Below are positions 17,936-26,008 of a DNA stretch of 64,000 nt, one piece after another. The DNA is from Brevibacillus formosus (lineage in GTDB: Bacteria; Bacillota; Bacilli; Brevibacillales; Brevibacillaceae). The stretch lies in NCBI RefSeq assembly GCF_003013405.1, contig NZ_PXZL01000012.1, positions 62,001 through 126,000 on the forward strand. The letters are read 5' to 3'. The notes under the pieces were generated by a model. It was not told the DNA's origin, searched no databases, and saw only the letters and a program-made list of their open reading frames with translations. A program made the translations under genes and the position numbers. The stretch's first letter is position 1; every line of letters starts with the position of its first letter.

Positions 17936-18265
17936 ATGGAGAATACAGCATTAGATTCGCCAGATGCGAGTTGGCTCGAAAAATCGGAAGACAGATCTTT
18001 TCAATGCCTCGTTCATGATGGATATTATTACCTTCCAATTGAAGAGGAGCTAACTGAAACCAATCTAGATAGCGAGCTTGGGATAGTAAGCAGAGTAGGC
18101 GAATGGAAGGAGATCAAAGAGGGCGATACTCCCTTCTACGTACCGGGCAGTACATACTACACGATAAAAGGCGTACCAGATAAGAACAAAATCGCAATCG
18201 AAATCGTCAGGAAAGAAAGCAAAAAATATCAGGTGCTGGAAAAAGGTCATCCAGTTCCAAAGTGA
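17936..18265 (+). CDS. Hypothetical protein
   Basis: A 109-aa acidic, probably cytoplasmic protein without membrane segments or recognised motifs. It reads as a beta-rich fold (YYYLPIEEEL, DTPFYVPGSTYYTIKGV, KIAIEIVRKESKKYQVLEKG). A GGTGGTGA site precedes the ATG. The next gene starts 4 bp after its stop, so the two are translationally linked. Confidence 0.65.
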   Translation: MENTALDSPDASWLEKSEDRSFQCLVHDGYYYLPIEEELTETNLDSELGIVSRVGEWKEIKEGDTPFYVPGSTYYTIKGVPDKNKIAIEIVRKESKKYQVLEKGHPVPK

Positions 18266-18268
18266 GGC

Positions 18269-18574
18269 ATGGCATCTATGAATAACACCATTCACCCAGA
18301 ATGCGCGAGAGCCATTCAACATCTCCTCCAGCTGAAGGACCCAAAACGCGAAGACTTTTTGGCGCTGAAAACGTACGGAAATGACCGCTATTCGGCAATG
18401 GGGTGGGAAGAGCTACAGACGTATATCAATGAAAAGACCGTCATCATTGTCGAGCAGTTTGAAAATGAACAAAATATTATGTCCGCCCTGCGTTGGGTAG
18501 CGAGAGGATTGCCGGTTTGGTTAGCGATTCGAAAAGTGCGGGCGGATTATTCTGTGTATGGATACAAGAAGTAG
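18269..18574 (+). CDS. Hypothetical protein
   Basis: A 101-aa, mostly helical protein (ARAIQHLLQLKDPKREDFLAL; QNIMSALRWVARGLPVWLAIRKVRADY). It starts 4 bp after the preceding gene, so the pair likely acts as one unit. No family recognised. An alternative start lies 3 codons further in. Confidence 0.6.
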   Translation: MASMNNTIHPECARAIQHLLQLKDPKREDFLALKTYGNDRYSAMGWEELQTYINEKTVIIVEQFENEQNIMSALRWVARGLPVWLAIRKVRADYSVYGYKK

Positions 18575-18676
18575 TCTGTCTATCAAAAAAATATATGCAA
18601 CTAATAGAAATAATACTGCACGAAGGAAAAGATAGGTCTATTATTGTCAGTATCAGCAATATTGGAGGGAGACATC

Positions 18677-19378
18677 ATGACAGAATACTTACTTAGCTTA
18701 CTACAAATCATTATGATCAACCTGGTCCTGAGCGGCGACAATGCAGTCGTTATTGCTCTTGCCTGTCGCAACCTGAGTCCAGAGCTGCAGAAAAAAGCCA
18801 CTTTTTGGGGGAGCTTCGGTGCAATCGGATTGCGGATCATCCTGACCTTCATTGCTATCTGGCTGTTGAAAATTCCGTTTGTCCAAGTCGTTGGAGGGCT
18901 TTTGCTCATCTGGATTGCGGTCAAGCTGTTAAAAGGTGAAGATGAGGAGAGTCATATTGGTGGCGGATCAAGCTTTATTGAGGCACTCAAAACCATTATT
19001 TTTGCCGATCTGATTATGAGTCTGGACAATGTTATTGCCGTAGCAGGAGCAGCGAACGGGAACCTGGTTTTGGTCATCATCGGTCTTGCCATCAGCATTC
19101 CGCTCATTATTTGGGGCAGCCAGTTGTTGATGAAGCTGATGAACCGTTTTCCCGTCATCGTGTTATTGGGGGCGGCTTTGCTTGGATATACAGCAGGAGA
19201 AATGATTGTAGGAGACAAAGCAGTTGGCAGCTTCTTGGAGGAGGTAATGCCTTCGCTGCATATGATTTTGCCGGTAGCATTGGCACTTCTGGTAATTGTG
19301 ATTGGAAACTATTTGAAAAGGAAGGAGAAAAATGTGTTAAATAAAGAAGTGACAAATAATCATGCGGAGACCCTATAG
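18677..19378 (+). CDS. TerC family membrane protein (YjbE-like metal exporter)
   Basis: A 233-aa, seven-helix TerC-family protein. Both family signatures are present: LSGDNAVVIALACRNL near residue 20 and SLDNVIAVAGAANGN in the second repeat, whose acidic residues are thought to bind metal. Relatives export manganese and help metallate secreted proteins. I chose the ATG at 18677, preceded by TTGGAGGGAG. Unlike many TerC genes in Bacillales, no yybP-ykoY manganese riboswitch is visible upstream. Confidence 0.9.
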   Translation: MTEYLLSLLQIIMINLVLSGDNAVVIALACRNLSPELQKKATFWGSFGAIGLRIILTFIAIWLLKIPFVQVVGGLLLIWIAVKLLKGEDEESHIGGGSSFIEALKTIIFADLIMSLDNVIAVAGAANGNLVLVIIGLAISIPLIIWGSQLLMKLMNRFPVIVLLGAALLGYTAGEMIVGDKAVGSFLEEVMPSLHMILPVALALLVIVIGNYLKRKEKNVLNKEVTNNHAETL

Positions 19379-19380
19379 CT

Positions 19381-20253
19381 ATGGAATATCGCGATTGGTA
19401 CATTCTCCAAACCTTGTACCAGGAACAAAACATTACAAAGACAGCCGAAAGCTTGTATTTGTCCCAGCCTGCGCTGACGAAAAGACTACGGCAGATTGAA
19501 AAAGAATTTGGCGTACAGATCGTGCAACGGGGGAGTAGAGGCGTTCATTTCACTCCTCAAGGCGAGTACTTGGCCAAATGTGCGGATGAAATGCTCCTCA
19601 GACTGCGCAATATCAAGGAGCATGTCTTGAACATGGGTGACGAGGTCAATGGTACGCTCCGGCTGGGGGTTTCCAACTATTTTGCGCGGTACAAGCTCCC
19701 GATGATCTTGAAAAAGTTCAAGGAAGCCTATCCAAACGTCGAGTACAAGGTAATGACCGGATGGAGCAAAGACGTCTACAAGTCCGTGTATAATCAGGAC
19801 GTGCATGTGGGCTTCGTCCGGGGAAGCTACAACTGGTCCGACCAAAAGCACTTGCTGTTCGAGGAATCGGTCTATGTCGTTTCCATAGAGCCCATTCATC
19901 TCGACGACCTGCCCAGCCTGCCGCGAATCGACTATGAGACCGATCCGATGCTGCGGGCGTTAGTGGACGACTGGTGGACCGAACGATTTTCCCAACCACC
20001 GCTGATCGGCATGGAGGTCGACAAGGCAGATACATGCAGTGAAATGGTAGCAAACGGTTTGGGGTACGCTATCCTTCCACGAGGCGTGCTGAATGGCAAA
20101 GACGATCTGCACATGATTGAGCTGACCACAGCGGAGGGGGTGCCGATCAAGCGAAGTACCTGGATGTTTTATCATGCCGACTCAATGGACTTGCAAATGG
20201 TCAAGGCATTTGTACGCTTCATGGAGCAGGGAGAGATAGCATTCATCGATTAA
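19381..20253 (+). CDS. LysR family transcriptional regulator
   Basis: A 290-aa LysR-type regulator. The helix-turn-helix is at about 15-40 (NITKTAESLYLSQPALTKRLRQIEKEFG) and the periplasmic-binding-like effector domain covers about 90-285. It starts 2 bp after the terC stop codon, so it is probably translated from the same message. The downstream AbrB-type gene, in the same direction, is the more natural target. The effector is unknown; nearby tct relics hint at a carboxylate. Confidence 0.9.
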   Translation: MEYRDWYILQTLYQEQNITKTAESLYLSQPALTKRLRQIEKEFGVQIVQRGSRGVHFTPQGEYLAKCADEMLLRLRNIKEHVLNMGDEVNGTLRLGVSNYFARYKLPMILKKFKEAYPNVEYKVMTGWSKDVYKSVYNQDVHVGFVRGSYNWSDQKHLLFEESVYVVSIEPIHLDDLPSLPRIDYETDPMLRALVDDWWTERFSQPPLIGMEVDKADTCSEMVANGLGYAILPRGVLNGKDDLHMIELTTAEGVPIKRSTWMFYHADSMDLQMVKAFVRFMEQGEIAFID

Positions 20254-20264
20254 GCAAGGAAAAA

Positions 20265-20307
20265 GGAACTGCTGGGAACTCCCTGAATGGGAGCCAGCGG
20301 TTTTTTA
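20265..20307 (+). terminator. Terminator of terC-lysR
   Basis: AACTGCTGGgaACTCCC...GGGAGcCAGCGGTT hairpin followed by TTTTTT. Confidence 0.8.
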
Positions 20308-20435
20308 TTATTCACACAAGGAATCGCCAACGATAACCATTTTGTATTTTTTCTGCGAGAACAATTGTTTTACACTAGGTGTACTCCCACCCTAGAAGCT
20401 TCATACAACGTCGGATAATAGGAGAGGGAACGCTT

Positions 20436-21503
20436 ATGTTGCAACGCATGCTGTTTACATTGCTGCTCGGATCACTGGGAGGCTGGCTGTTTGCTACCAT
20501 TCACAGCCCACTTCCTTGGCTGCTCGGAGCGCTAGTTACGACAGTTATCTGTAATATGCTTGGGGTCAAAAATCTTTGGATTCCCCGTTGGTTTCGTCAA
20601 GCAGGATTGACAGTGATCGGGATCACCCTTGGTCTGCGAATGACATCCGAAATCGTCGAGACGATGACGGGACACATCGGTTTGATGCTCATCACCACGA
20701 TTTTGACCATCTTGTTCAGTTTGGTGAACGCTTGGATATTTTACAAGGTCTGCCGAGTAGACGGAATAACGGCGATCTTCAGCAATATTCCCGGCGGATT
20801 ATCGGAAATGGTGTCGGTGGGGCAAATGGCAGGAGGAAATCAACAAGTCATCACAATTTTCCACTCGATCCGTGCGATCAGCGTCGTGCTTTGTACCCCT
20901 TATCTCGTGACATTTCTACCTACGCATGCTGCTATTCAGACGGCTACTACAGAACACATGCTGGGGATTGGGCAGACAGTCATGATTTTAGTGGCTGGTC
21001 TCATTGGAGCGTTGATTGCATCGCGCTGTTATATACCTGCTCCGTTCTTGCTAGGTGCCTTGCTTGTGACCGCTTTGATTTCGATGAATACATCGCTTGT
21101 GGGAGAGAGTCCTGCGTTGCCAAGCATCTTGGTCCAAGGGGCCCAAATATTCATCGGGGTCAGCATCGGTCTTGGCTTCAAACGAGAGGACATCGCCAAA
21201 AACCGTCGATTCTTTCTGTTCGGTCTCATGCATTCCCTGTTCTTGTTCGTCATGGTGATTGTGCTTGCCATCGGCATTTCTTACGTGACTGCAACCGATA
21301 TCGTGACGGCGATTTTGGCTACGGTACCAGGTGGGCTTGCCGAAATGAGCTTGACTGCTTTGGCGACAGGAGCCGATCCGCTCTTAGTGACGGCGTTTCA
21401 TCTGTTTCGTTTGGTCCTTGTCCTTACGCTATTTTCCTTCGGCGCTCGTGCATGGACGAACCGCCACAGCAGGATCAAACAGCCAAAGGAGACCAGTGCC
21501 TGA
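20436..21503 (+). CDS. AbrB-type (COG3180) membrane protein
   Basis: A 355-aa polytopic membrane protein of the family misleadingly named AbrB or ammonia monooxygenase, unrelated to the DNA-binding AbrB. It is an internal duplication: LLGALVTT, GITLGLRM and NIPGGLSEM in the first half recur as LLGALLVTA, GVSIGLGFKRED and TVPGGLAEM in the second. About ten helices. The start at 20436 is preceded by AGGAGAGGG. The family often sits beside tripartite tricarboxylate transporter genes, and relics of two follow here. Confidence 0.88.
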   Translation: MLQRMLFTLLLGSLGGWLFATIHSPLPWLLGALVTTVICNMLGVKNLWIPRWFRQAGLTVIGITLGLRMTSEIVETMTGHIGLMLITTILTILFSLVNAWIFYKVCRVDGITAIFSNIPGGLSEMVSVGQMAGGNQQVITIFHSIRAISVVLCTPYLVTFLPTHAAIQTATTEHMLGIGQTVMILVAGLIGALIASRCYIPAPFLLGALLVTALISMNTSLVGESPALPSILVQGAQIFIGVSIGLGFKREDIAKNRRFFLFGLMHSLFLFVMVIVLAIGISYVTATDIVTAILATVPGGLAEMSLTALATGADPLLVTAFHLFRLVLVLTLFSFGARAWTNRHSRIKQPKETSA

Positions 21504-21527
21504 CGCGGTACTACAGCCGAATCAATG

Positions 21528-21569
21528 GCAAGGCCTGTACGTTCCCTGATTGGAACGGCAGGTCTTTTT
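21528..21569 (+). terminator. Terminator of the AbrB-type gene
   Basis: AGGCCTGtacGTTCC pairs with GGAACGgCAGGTCT and is followed by TTTTT. Confidence 0.7.
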
Positions 21570-21654
21570 GGCGTGAAAAAAATGAAAACAATCGTAAATA
21601 TGGTGTTTATCCAAATTATATGAACAAACTAGGAAGCGTTTTTAATCGGATGCT

Positions 21655-21900
21655 ATGGTCCGAAATCAGTGAAATACATCTCTTACGATGGCGGCGGAGA
21701 AGCGATCGCATCTCTCTTGGGTGGCAATGCTGACGTACGGGCAACAGATGTATCCGGTTCGGGTGAATACTTGAAACCCGGCAAAGTAAGAATCCTGAGT
21801 GTTTCTTCCCCTGATATTTGGACTAAAAGATATGACGCCAGATGCTGTTGCTTAAAAAATGTTGAAGGAAATCCTGGGCTTGCTCGGAATGGCGAAATAA
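21655..21900 (+). pseudogene. Relic of a TctC/Bug-type solute receptor
   Basis: VKYISYDGGGEAIASLLGGNADV...YLKPGKVRILSVSS matches the conserved C-terminal third of TctC receptors, which read VxYVPYxGGGEAxxALLGGxVD and GKLRxLAVTS. Soon after, the frame is lost; another frame carries DMTPDAVA, a TAA, then MLKEILGLLGMAK and a stop, which looks like the receptor C-terminus. The first two thirds, including the signal peptide, are absent. So this is a deletion plus frameshift and nonsense remnant of about 75 codons, directly after the AbrB-type gene. Confidence 0.7.
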
Positions 21901-21960
21901 AAAGATGTGATTCTTCTCCTCCTTCATTCTGGATTCTGCTACGAACAGGAGGAAACATAC

Positions 21961-22022
21961 GTGAGCAAAACATTTGACCGCTTCGCCAGTCTGATTTTTC
22001 TCTTGGGCGTAGTATTTTTGCG
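21961..22022 (+). pseudogene. Relic of a TctB-type small permease subunit (N-terminus)
   Basis: An intact AGGAGG site (21948-21953) precedes GTG and a frame reading VSKTFDRFASLIFLLGVVF, which resembles the start of TctB proteins. After about 20 codons the similarity ends in a lysine-rich sequence of another frame (22023-22100, ending EKPEW and stop). No tctA follows. This fits a deletion that removed most of tctB and tctA. Confidence 0.5.
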
Positions 22023-22113
22023 GTTGAAAAAGAAGAAGAGCAGGTCGTTTCCATCCAAGTTGATGAGTGGATGGCGTTGTTTGAGAAGCCAGAATGGTAA
22101 GGACGATGCTTCT

Positions 22114-22154
22114 AAGCTGTCCCCGCTTACAATCGAGCGGGGGCTTGTTTTTTT
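22114..22154 (+). terminator. Terminator after the tct relics
   Basis: AAGC-tgt-CCCCGCT...AGCGGGG-GCTT hairpin followed by TTTTTTT; probably the surviving terminator of the old tct operon. Confidence 0.75.
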
Positions 22155-22328
22155 GTATGGGTACGTAAGTAACGATTCGTAATGATTAGGGGGCTTTCAA
22201 GACGGTTTTTGGCATTATTTTTTAAATATTTTGCTTCTGTATTTACTATTCGTTTGAATTCGGTCAATATAGAGTACGAATGGTCTATATGAAGGAAAAT
22301 ATGCTACTATAACCACAGGAGGTATGTG

Positions 22329-22781
22329 ATGGATGAGGTTGACCTGAGAATTGTTCAATTGCTCGAGGAAAACGGAAGAATATCTCATGAGGAAATCAGC
22401 AAGCTGCTGCACATCTCGCGACCGGCTGTCCACCAACGGGTTGCCAAGCTTGAAAAAAATGGCGTTATCAAGGGATACCGTGGCATCATTGACTGGAGAA
22501 AATTAGAGCAAAGGCTGAAGGTATTGATCTTCGTCAAAGCAAGATGTCAGGACTTCAAAGAAATCACAGCAAAGATTATGGACGTTCAGGTACCGAACGT
22601 GACCATCATTGAATGCCAGCGACTAGCGGGAGAATGGTGCATGATGCTAAAAGTACGTGCAACGGCACCGGAAGATATCACCAATCTGATCGATGAAATG
22701 GTCCAATATGAAGAAATACTGGAAACATCTACGACTTTCATCTTGTCGACGATCTACGAGGATGGCCGGAAAGAAATTTGA
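22329..22781 (+). CDS. Lrp/AsnC family regulator
   Basis: A 150-aa Lrp-type regulator with N-terminal helix-turn-helix (RIVQLLEENGRISHEEISKLLHISRPAVHQRVAKLEKNGVIKGY) and C-terminal RAM ligand domain (about 70-140). AGGAGGT lies 6 bp before the ATG at 22329. It precedes an EamA exporter by 19 bp, a common pairing in which the regulator controls amino acid or metabolite export. Confidence 0.9.
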   Translation: MDEVDLRIVQLLEENGRISHEEISKLLHISRPAVHQRVAKLEKNGVIKGYRGIIDWRKLEQRLKVLIFVKARCQDFKEITAKIMDVQVPNVTIIECQRLAGEWCMMLKVRATAPEDITNLIDEMVQYEEILETSTTFILSTIYEDGRKEI

Positions 22782-22800
22782 AAACCAAGGTGGAAACACA

Positions 22801-23766
22801 ATGACAGGAAAAAAAGATTCGAAATTATTTGTCGTTACGATTGCGTTGCTAGCGGTCTACCTGTTTTGGGGAGGCACTTATCTCGGAATGAAGATCGCTA
22901 TTGAATCGATGCCACCCTTTATTATGGCGGGGGCGCGATTTTTTCTAGCGGGATCGATCCTGTTCCTGATCGGGCGTTGGAAAGGAGCTGCGTTGCCCAG
23001 TGCTGCAGAATGGAGAGGGGCGGGAATTGTTGGGGCGTTGCTGCTTCTCGGAGGTAACGGTGTCGTCGCATGGGCACAGCTCAAGGTACCGTCAGCAATT
23101 GCGTCCTTGCTGATCGCTACGGTTCCATTGTGGATTCTCGTTTTCAACTGGATCGGTGGCAGCAAGGAAAAGCCAACAACTGGAGTCATGGGAGGAATCC
23201 TGTTTGGCTTGGCGGGGATCGCTGTGCTGGTTGTCCATCCTGAGCGCACAGGCAATCAAGGGATTGATACCATCGGAATCTTGGCGCTCCTGTTTGCCTC
23301 GATCTGTTGGGCAGTGGGATCTCTGTATTCGCGCCATGCAAAGCTCCCTTCATCACCGGTAATGGCGACGGCCCTGCAAATGATCATCGGAGGAAGTTTG
23401 CTGGGGATCGCGTCGCTGTTTCTTGACGATTGGACGAAGCTGCATATATCGGAGATCACCCTGCGTTCCTGGATTGCCTTTGGCTATTTAGTTGGATTTG
23501 GTTCCATTGTCGCCTACACATCGTACATTTGGCTTTTGAAAAATGCAGAGCCTTCCCTGGTCTCCACGTACGCCTATGTGAACCCGATTGTCGCAGTATT
23601 TCTAGGCTGGCTGATCGCTGATGAACAATTGACAAGCCAAACCTTGATTGCTGCTGTCATGATCATCGCAGCCGTTGCCATCATCACGATGTTTCAAAAA
23701 AAGCGTCCAGGTGCGACACAAACGATAGTAAGAAAAGAAAAAGGGAAGCTTCAGGTTCATAAATGA
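22801..23766 (+). CDS. EamA (DMT) family transporter
   Basis: A 321-aa permease with ten predicted helices and two EamA repeats (YLFWGGTYLGMKIAIESMPPFIMAGARFFLAG; YTSYIWLLKNAEPSLVSTYAYVNPIVAVFLGWL). The E/D-A-x-R-like AGARF and the conserved YVNPIVAV segment are typical of the YedA/RhaT-like exporters. The start at 22801 follows AAGGTGG. It is cotranscribed with the Lrp gene. Substrate unknown; amino acids or related amines are likely. Confidence 0.88.
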   Translation: MTGKKDSKLFVVTIALLAVYLFWGGTYLGMKIAIESMPPFIMAGARFFLAGSILFLIGRWKGAALPSAAEWRGAGIVGALLLLGGNGVVAWAQLKVPSAIASLLIATVPLWILVFNWIGGSKEKPTTGVMGGILFGLAGIAVLVVHPERTGNQGIDTIGILALLFASICWAVGSLYSRHAKLPSSPVMATALQMIIGGSLLGIASLFLDDWTKLHISEITLRSWIAFGYLVGFGSIVAYTSYIWLLKNAEPSLVSTYAYVNPIVAVFLGWLIADEQLTSQTLIAAVMIIAAVAIITMFQKKRPGATQTIVRKEKGKLQVHK

Positions 23767-23783
23767 AGCTTCCCCTTCTTTTT
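23739..23783. terminator. Bidirectional terminator after eamA
   Basis: AAGGGAAGCTTC...GAAGCTTCCCCTT with A/T runs on both sides. It overlaps the last codons of the EamA gene and also serves the minus-strand gene that ends at 23788. Confidence 0.8.
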
Positions 23784-23787
23784 GCCA

Positions 23788-24062
23788 TCAGGCATTATTT
23801 GGTTGTTTTTTGCGGAACCCAGTGGTATTTTTTTTCGGAGCCCGACGGTTCCGTAGAACGTCGTGAAAGTCGACTTTCGTAAATAGCTTGTCCACTGCTG
23901 TTTGATCAATAGTTGTATGTTGCTGTAAGCTGACGTCTCGAATTTGCAGCTGGCGCCCGTTTCCATCCGAATGGTTTCGGCTATCGGTTGAATCATCCTG
24001 ATCAGGACAACGATAGAAATGAGCAGAAGCATTTGAGTCAAGAGGCTGATGCGGGTTTTCAT
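23788..24062 (-). pseudogene. Small membrane-anchored protein, apparent frameshift
   Basis: On the minus strand, MKTRISLLTQMLLLISIVVLIRMIQ begins at 24062 and gives a plausible signal anchor. In that frame the rest is unlike a protein and the stop falls inside the terminator. The neighbouring frame from about 23965 reads NGRQLQIRDVSLQQHTTID...FHDVLRNRRAP and stops at 23788, just before the terminator. The two halves make sense joined, so I infer a 1-base frameshift near 23960. No good ribosome binding site is seen. Family not recognised. Confidence 0.4.
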
Positions 24063-24243
24063 ATTTGTGACACAAAGTAAATTTATAACAACATGATAAC
24101 CAATAGGTTTATGAAAAAAGTTTTGACAAATTTTTTATAAAAAATTGAACAAAATATGAACAACAAGTGAATATTATGTTACAATAAGAGCATAAAACAA
24201 AAACGGTCACGCAAAAAATCTATGATGATAGGGGTTTTGTGTT

Positions 24244-24456
24244 ATGAATAACGATCGAAAAGCAGCAGATGTATTAAGATGGATGGCTTGGACGGTATTA
24301 TTCGCCGGTGCTGTTATTATGGCTTTCACTGCAAGCGATTTCAGATCGGAGAACTTGCCGTTGATGGTGTCGATCGGATTTTTGATCGCTGGCATGAATA
24401 TCTTCATTATGAGCACGGTGTTTCGCTTGATGACGCTAAAAAGAACTGACGCCTAA
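24244..24456 (+). CDS. Small two-helix membrane protein
   Basis: A 70-aa protein with two transmembrane segments (about 12-29 and 39-60). A weak GGGG-type site precedes the ATG, a possible promoter (TGAACA-17-TACAAT, 24157-24185) lies upstream, and a hairpin terminator follows, so a real gene is likely. Family not recognised. Confidence 0.6.
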   Translation: MNNDRKAADVLRWMAWTVLFAGAVIMAFTASDFRSENLPLMVSIGFLIAGMNIFIMSTVFRLMTLKRTDA

Positions 24457-24480
24457 TCACTTAAAAATAGTCTCATAGTA

Positions 24481-24562
24481 CCTCTCATTTTCCTCATTAT
24501 AATGAGAGGTTTTTTATTTATACGGAAATTTTCCGTCAGCCAACTGAGCTGGCGGTTTTTTT
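24481..24562 (+). terminator. Two tandem terminators
   Basis: CCTCTCATT/AATGAGAGG with TTTTTT (24481-24516), then CCGTCAGC/GCTGGCGG with TTTTTTT (24533-24562). They isolate the qox operon from upstream transcription. Confidence 0.8.
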
Positions 24563-24998
24563 ATTTTTTTATTAAAAGTGAAAAGAAAACTTGACAATCA
24601 AAATTGGGTGAGATGACCAAAAATGGGTGTCGGAAATCATTAAAGGAGAATCCTAACAAGAATATGATCAACTCGTGACTGCTATGTGAACACTTTGTAA
24701 CAGAAAAGCTACGAAATATTGAACGTCGTTAAAAACAAGTACAAAAGCTCGCAGACTCTGATAGTATGTATATGCGGCAAATAGTGAAGTTCACTTGTGT
24801 TAAAAAACCCCTATTGTGAGGAACTCTCGAAAAGTGTGAATGCACGATAAAGAAAGAAGGTTTTCCTAAACCTCGTTCGAGACCTCTCCATAGAGAGTGA
24901 CTGCACTATCGACATATGTGAGGCAAAGTTCACCTGAAAAGAACTGCGCTCTCAAAGTATTACATGCTCGTTGTTTGTGACTAGGAGGGATTAGGAGA
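24563..24998 (+). promoter_or_regulatory. Long non-coding region upstream of qoxA
   Basis: This 436-bp stretch has no credible gene. It holds an inverted repeat AGTGAA-G-TTCACT at 24783-24795 and another TTCAC half-site at about 24930, which may be an operator. I could not pick a convincing -35/-10 pair. A Rex-like element (TGTGAACACTTTGTAAC, about 24686) is only a weak match. Such a long leader before a terminal oxidase suggests regulation by respiration or growth state. Confidence 0.4.
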
Positions 24999-25985
24999 AT
25001 GAGCGGAGGAAAAATGCTGAGGCATATCCAGTTTTGGATCTTGGCAGTGTTGGGCACCGTTCTGCTGACAGGCTGTGGTAGCGAATACCTCGTCTTGAAT
25101 CCAAAAGGACCTGTAGCAGAAACGCAGTACAATCTCATTATTATTTCCACGATATTGGTCGCTATCATTATCGTTCCGGTTATTGCGCTTACCGCTTTCA
25201 TTGTATACCGTTATCGGGATACACCGGGCAATAAAGCAAGTTACAAGCCGGAGTGGGCACACAGTACAACCCTAGAGGTAATTTGGTGGATTATTCCTAT
25301 CGTTATCGTTGCATTGCTGGGTTACTTTACTGTCCGTGATGTTTATGTGTTAAAAGAGAACCCGAATAAAGAAGTTGCCCCTATGACCATTCAGGTTACG
25401 GCTTTGGACTGGAAATGGATGTTTACGTATCCAGAACAAAATATTGCAACTGTTAACCATCTGGAGATTCCAGCAGGCGTACCGATTCGCTTCCAGGTAT
25501 CTGCTGATGCACCGATGAACTCTTTCTGGGTTCCAGAATTGGGTGGACAGATTTATGCGATGGCGGGAATGGCTACCGAACTGTATCTGCAAGCAGATGA
25601 ACCAGGTACATTCGCTGGATTTAGCTCCAACTTCTCTGGTGAAGGCTTCGCAAAAATGCAGTTCGATGTAGTGGCAAAACCAAAAGATGAGTTCGAAAAG
25701 TGGGTTAAAGAAGTAAAAGGTACAACTCCAGCTATGACGAAGGCAGATTATGAAGAACTTCGCAAGCCTGGCGTGACAGATAAGTTTACGTACTCTGCAT
25801 TCCCAGAAGGGATGTTTGAAGAGATCGTTGCGAAATATGGCCATGGTCACGATATGGACTATGTGATGGAGAAAACTCCTGCGCCCGCAGGTGACAAGTC
25901 TTCTAATGAGACTTCGCTAAATATGCATCAAAAGACTGAATCGCACAACATGCATGGAATGAATCATTCCAGTATGAACCACTAG
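24999..25985 (+). CDS. qoxA: Cytochrome aa3 quinol oxidase subunit II
   Basis: A 328-aa lipoprotein (lipobox LLTGC near residue 26) with two helices and a cupredoxin domain. The CuA cysteine motif of cytochrome c oxidases is replaced by FSSNFSGEGFAKM, so it accepts electrons from quinol rather than cytochrome c. The last 20 residues are rich in His and Met (HNMHGMNHSSMNH). Two starts are possible: 24999, or 25014, which has GGAGG 5 bp upstream. First gene of qoxABCD, the proton-pumping terminal oxidase. Confidence 0.93.
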   Translation: MSGGKMLRHIQFWILAVLGTVLLTGCGSEYLVLNPKGPVAETQYNLIIISTILVAIIIVPVIALTAFIVYRYRDTPGNKASYKPEWAHSTTLEVIWWIIPIVIVALLGYFTVRDVYVLKENPNKEVAPMTIQVTALDWKWMFTYPEQNIATVNHLEIPAGVPIRFQVSADAPMNSFWVPELGGQIYAMAGMATELYLQADEPGTFAGFSSNFSGEGFAKMQFDVVAKPKDEFEKWVKEVKGTTPAMTKADYEELRKPGVTDKFTYSAFPEGMFEEIVAKYGHGHDMDYVMEKTPAPAGDKSSNETSLNMHQKTESHNMHGMNHSSMNH

Positions 25986-26008
25986 GCGAGAGGGAGGAGG
26001 AATACCAC

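Noticed and set aside
18575..18676. yybP-ykoY manganese riboswitch upstream of the TerC-type gene
   Set aside because: The only 102 bp available lack the paired GGGGAGUA-type segments of that class.
20576..21733. 385-codon open frame on the + strand overlapping the AbrB-type gene
   Set aside because: It is the +1/+2 shadow of a GC-rich membrane gene: no hydrophobic pattern, no ribosome binding site, odd amino acid use (many His, Arg, Asp, Cys). The frame that gives duplicated helices is clearly the real one.
24670..24800. Rex (redox) operator upstream of qoxA
   Set aside because: TGTGAACACTTTGTAAC matches only one half of the Rex consensus, and no second good half-site is present. Recorded only as a weak resemblance.
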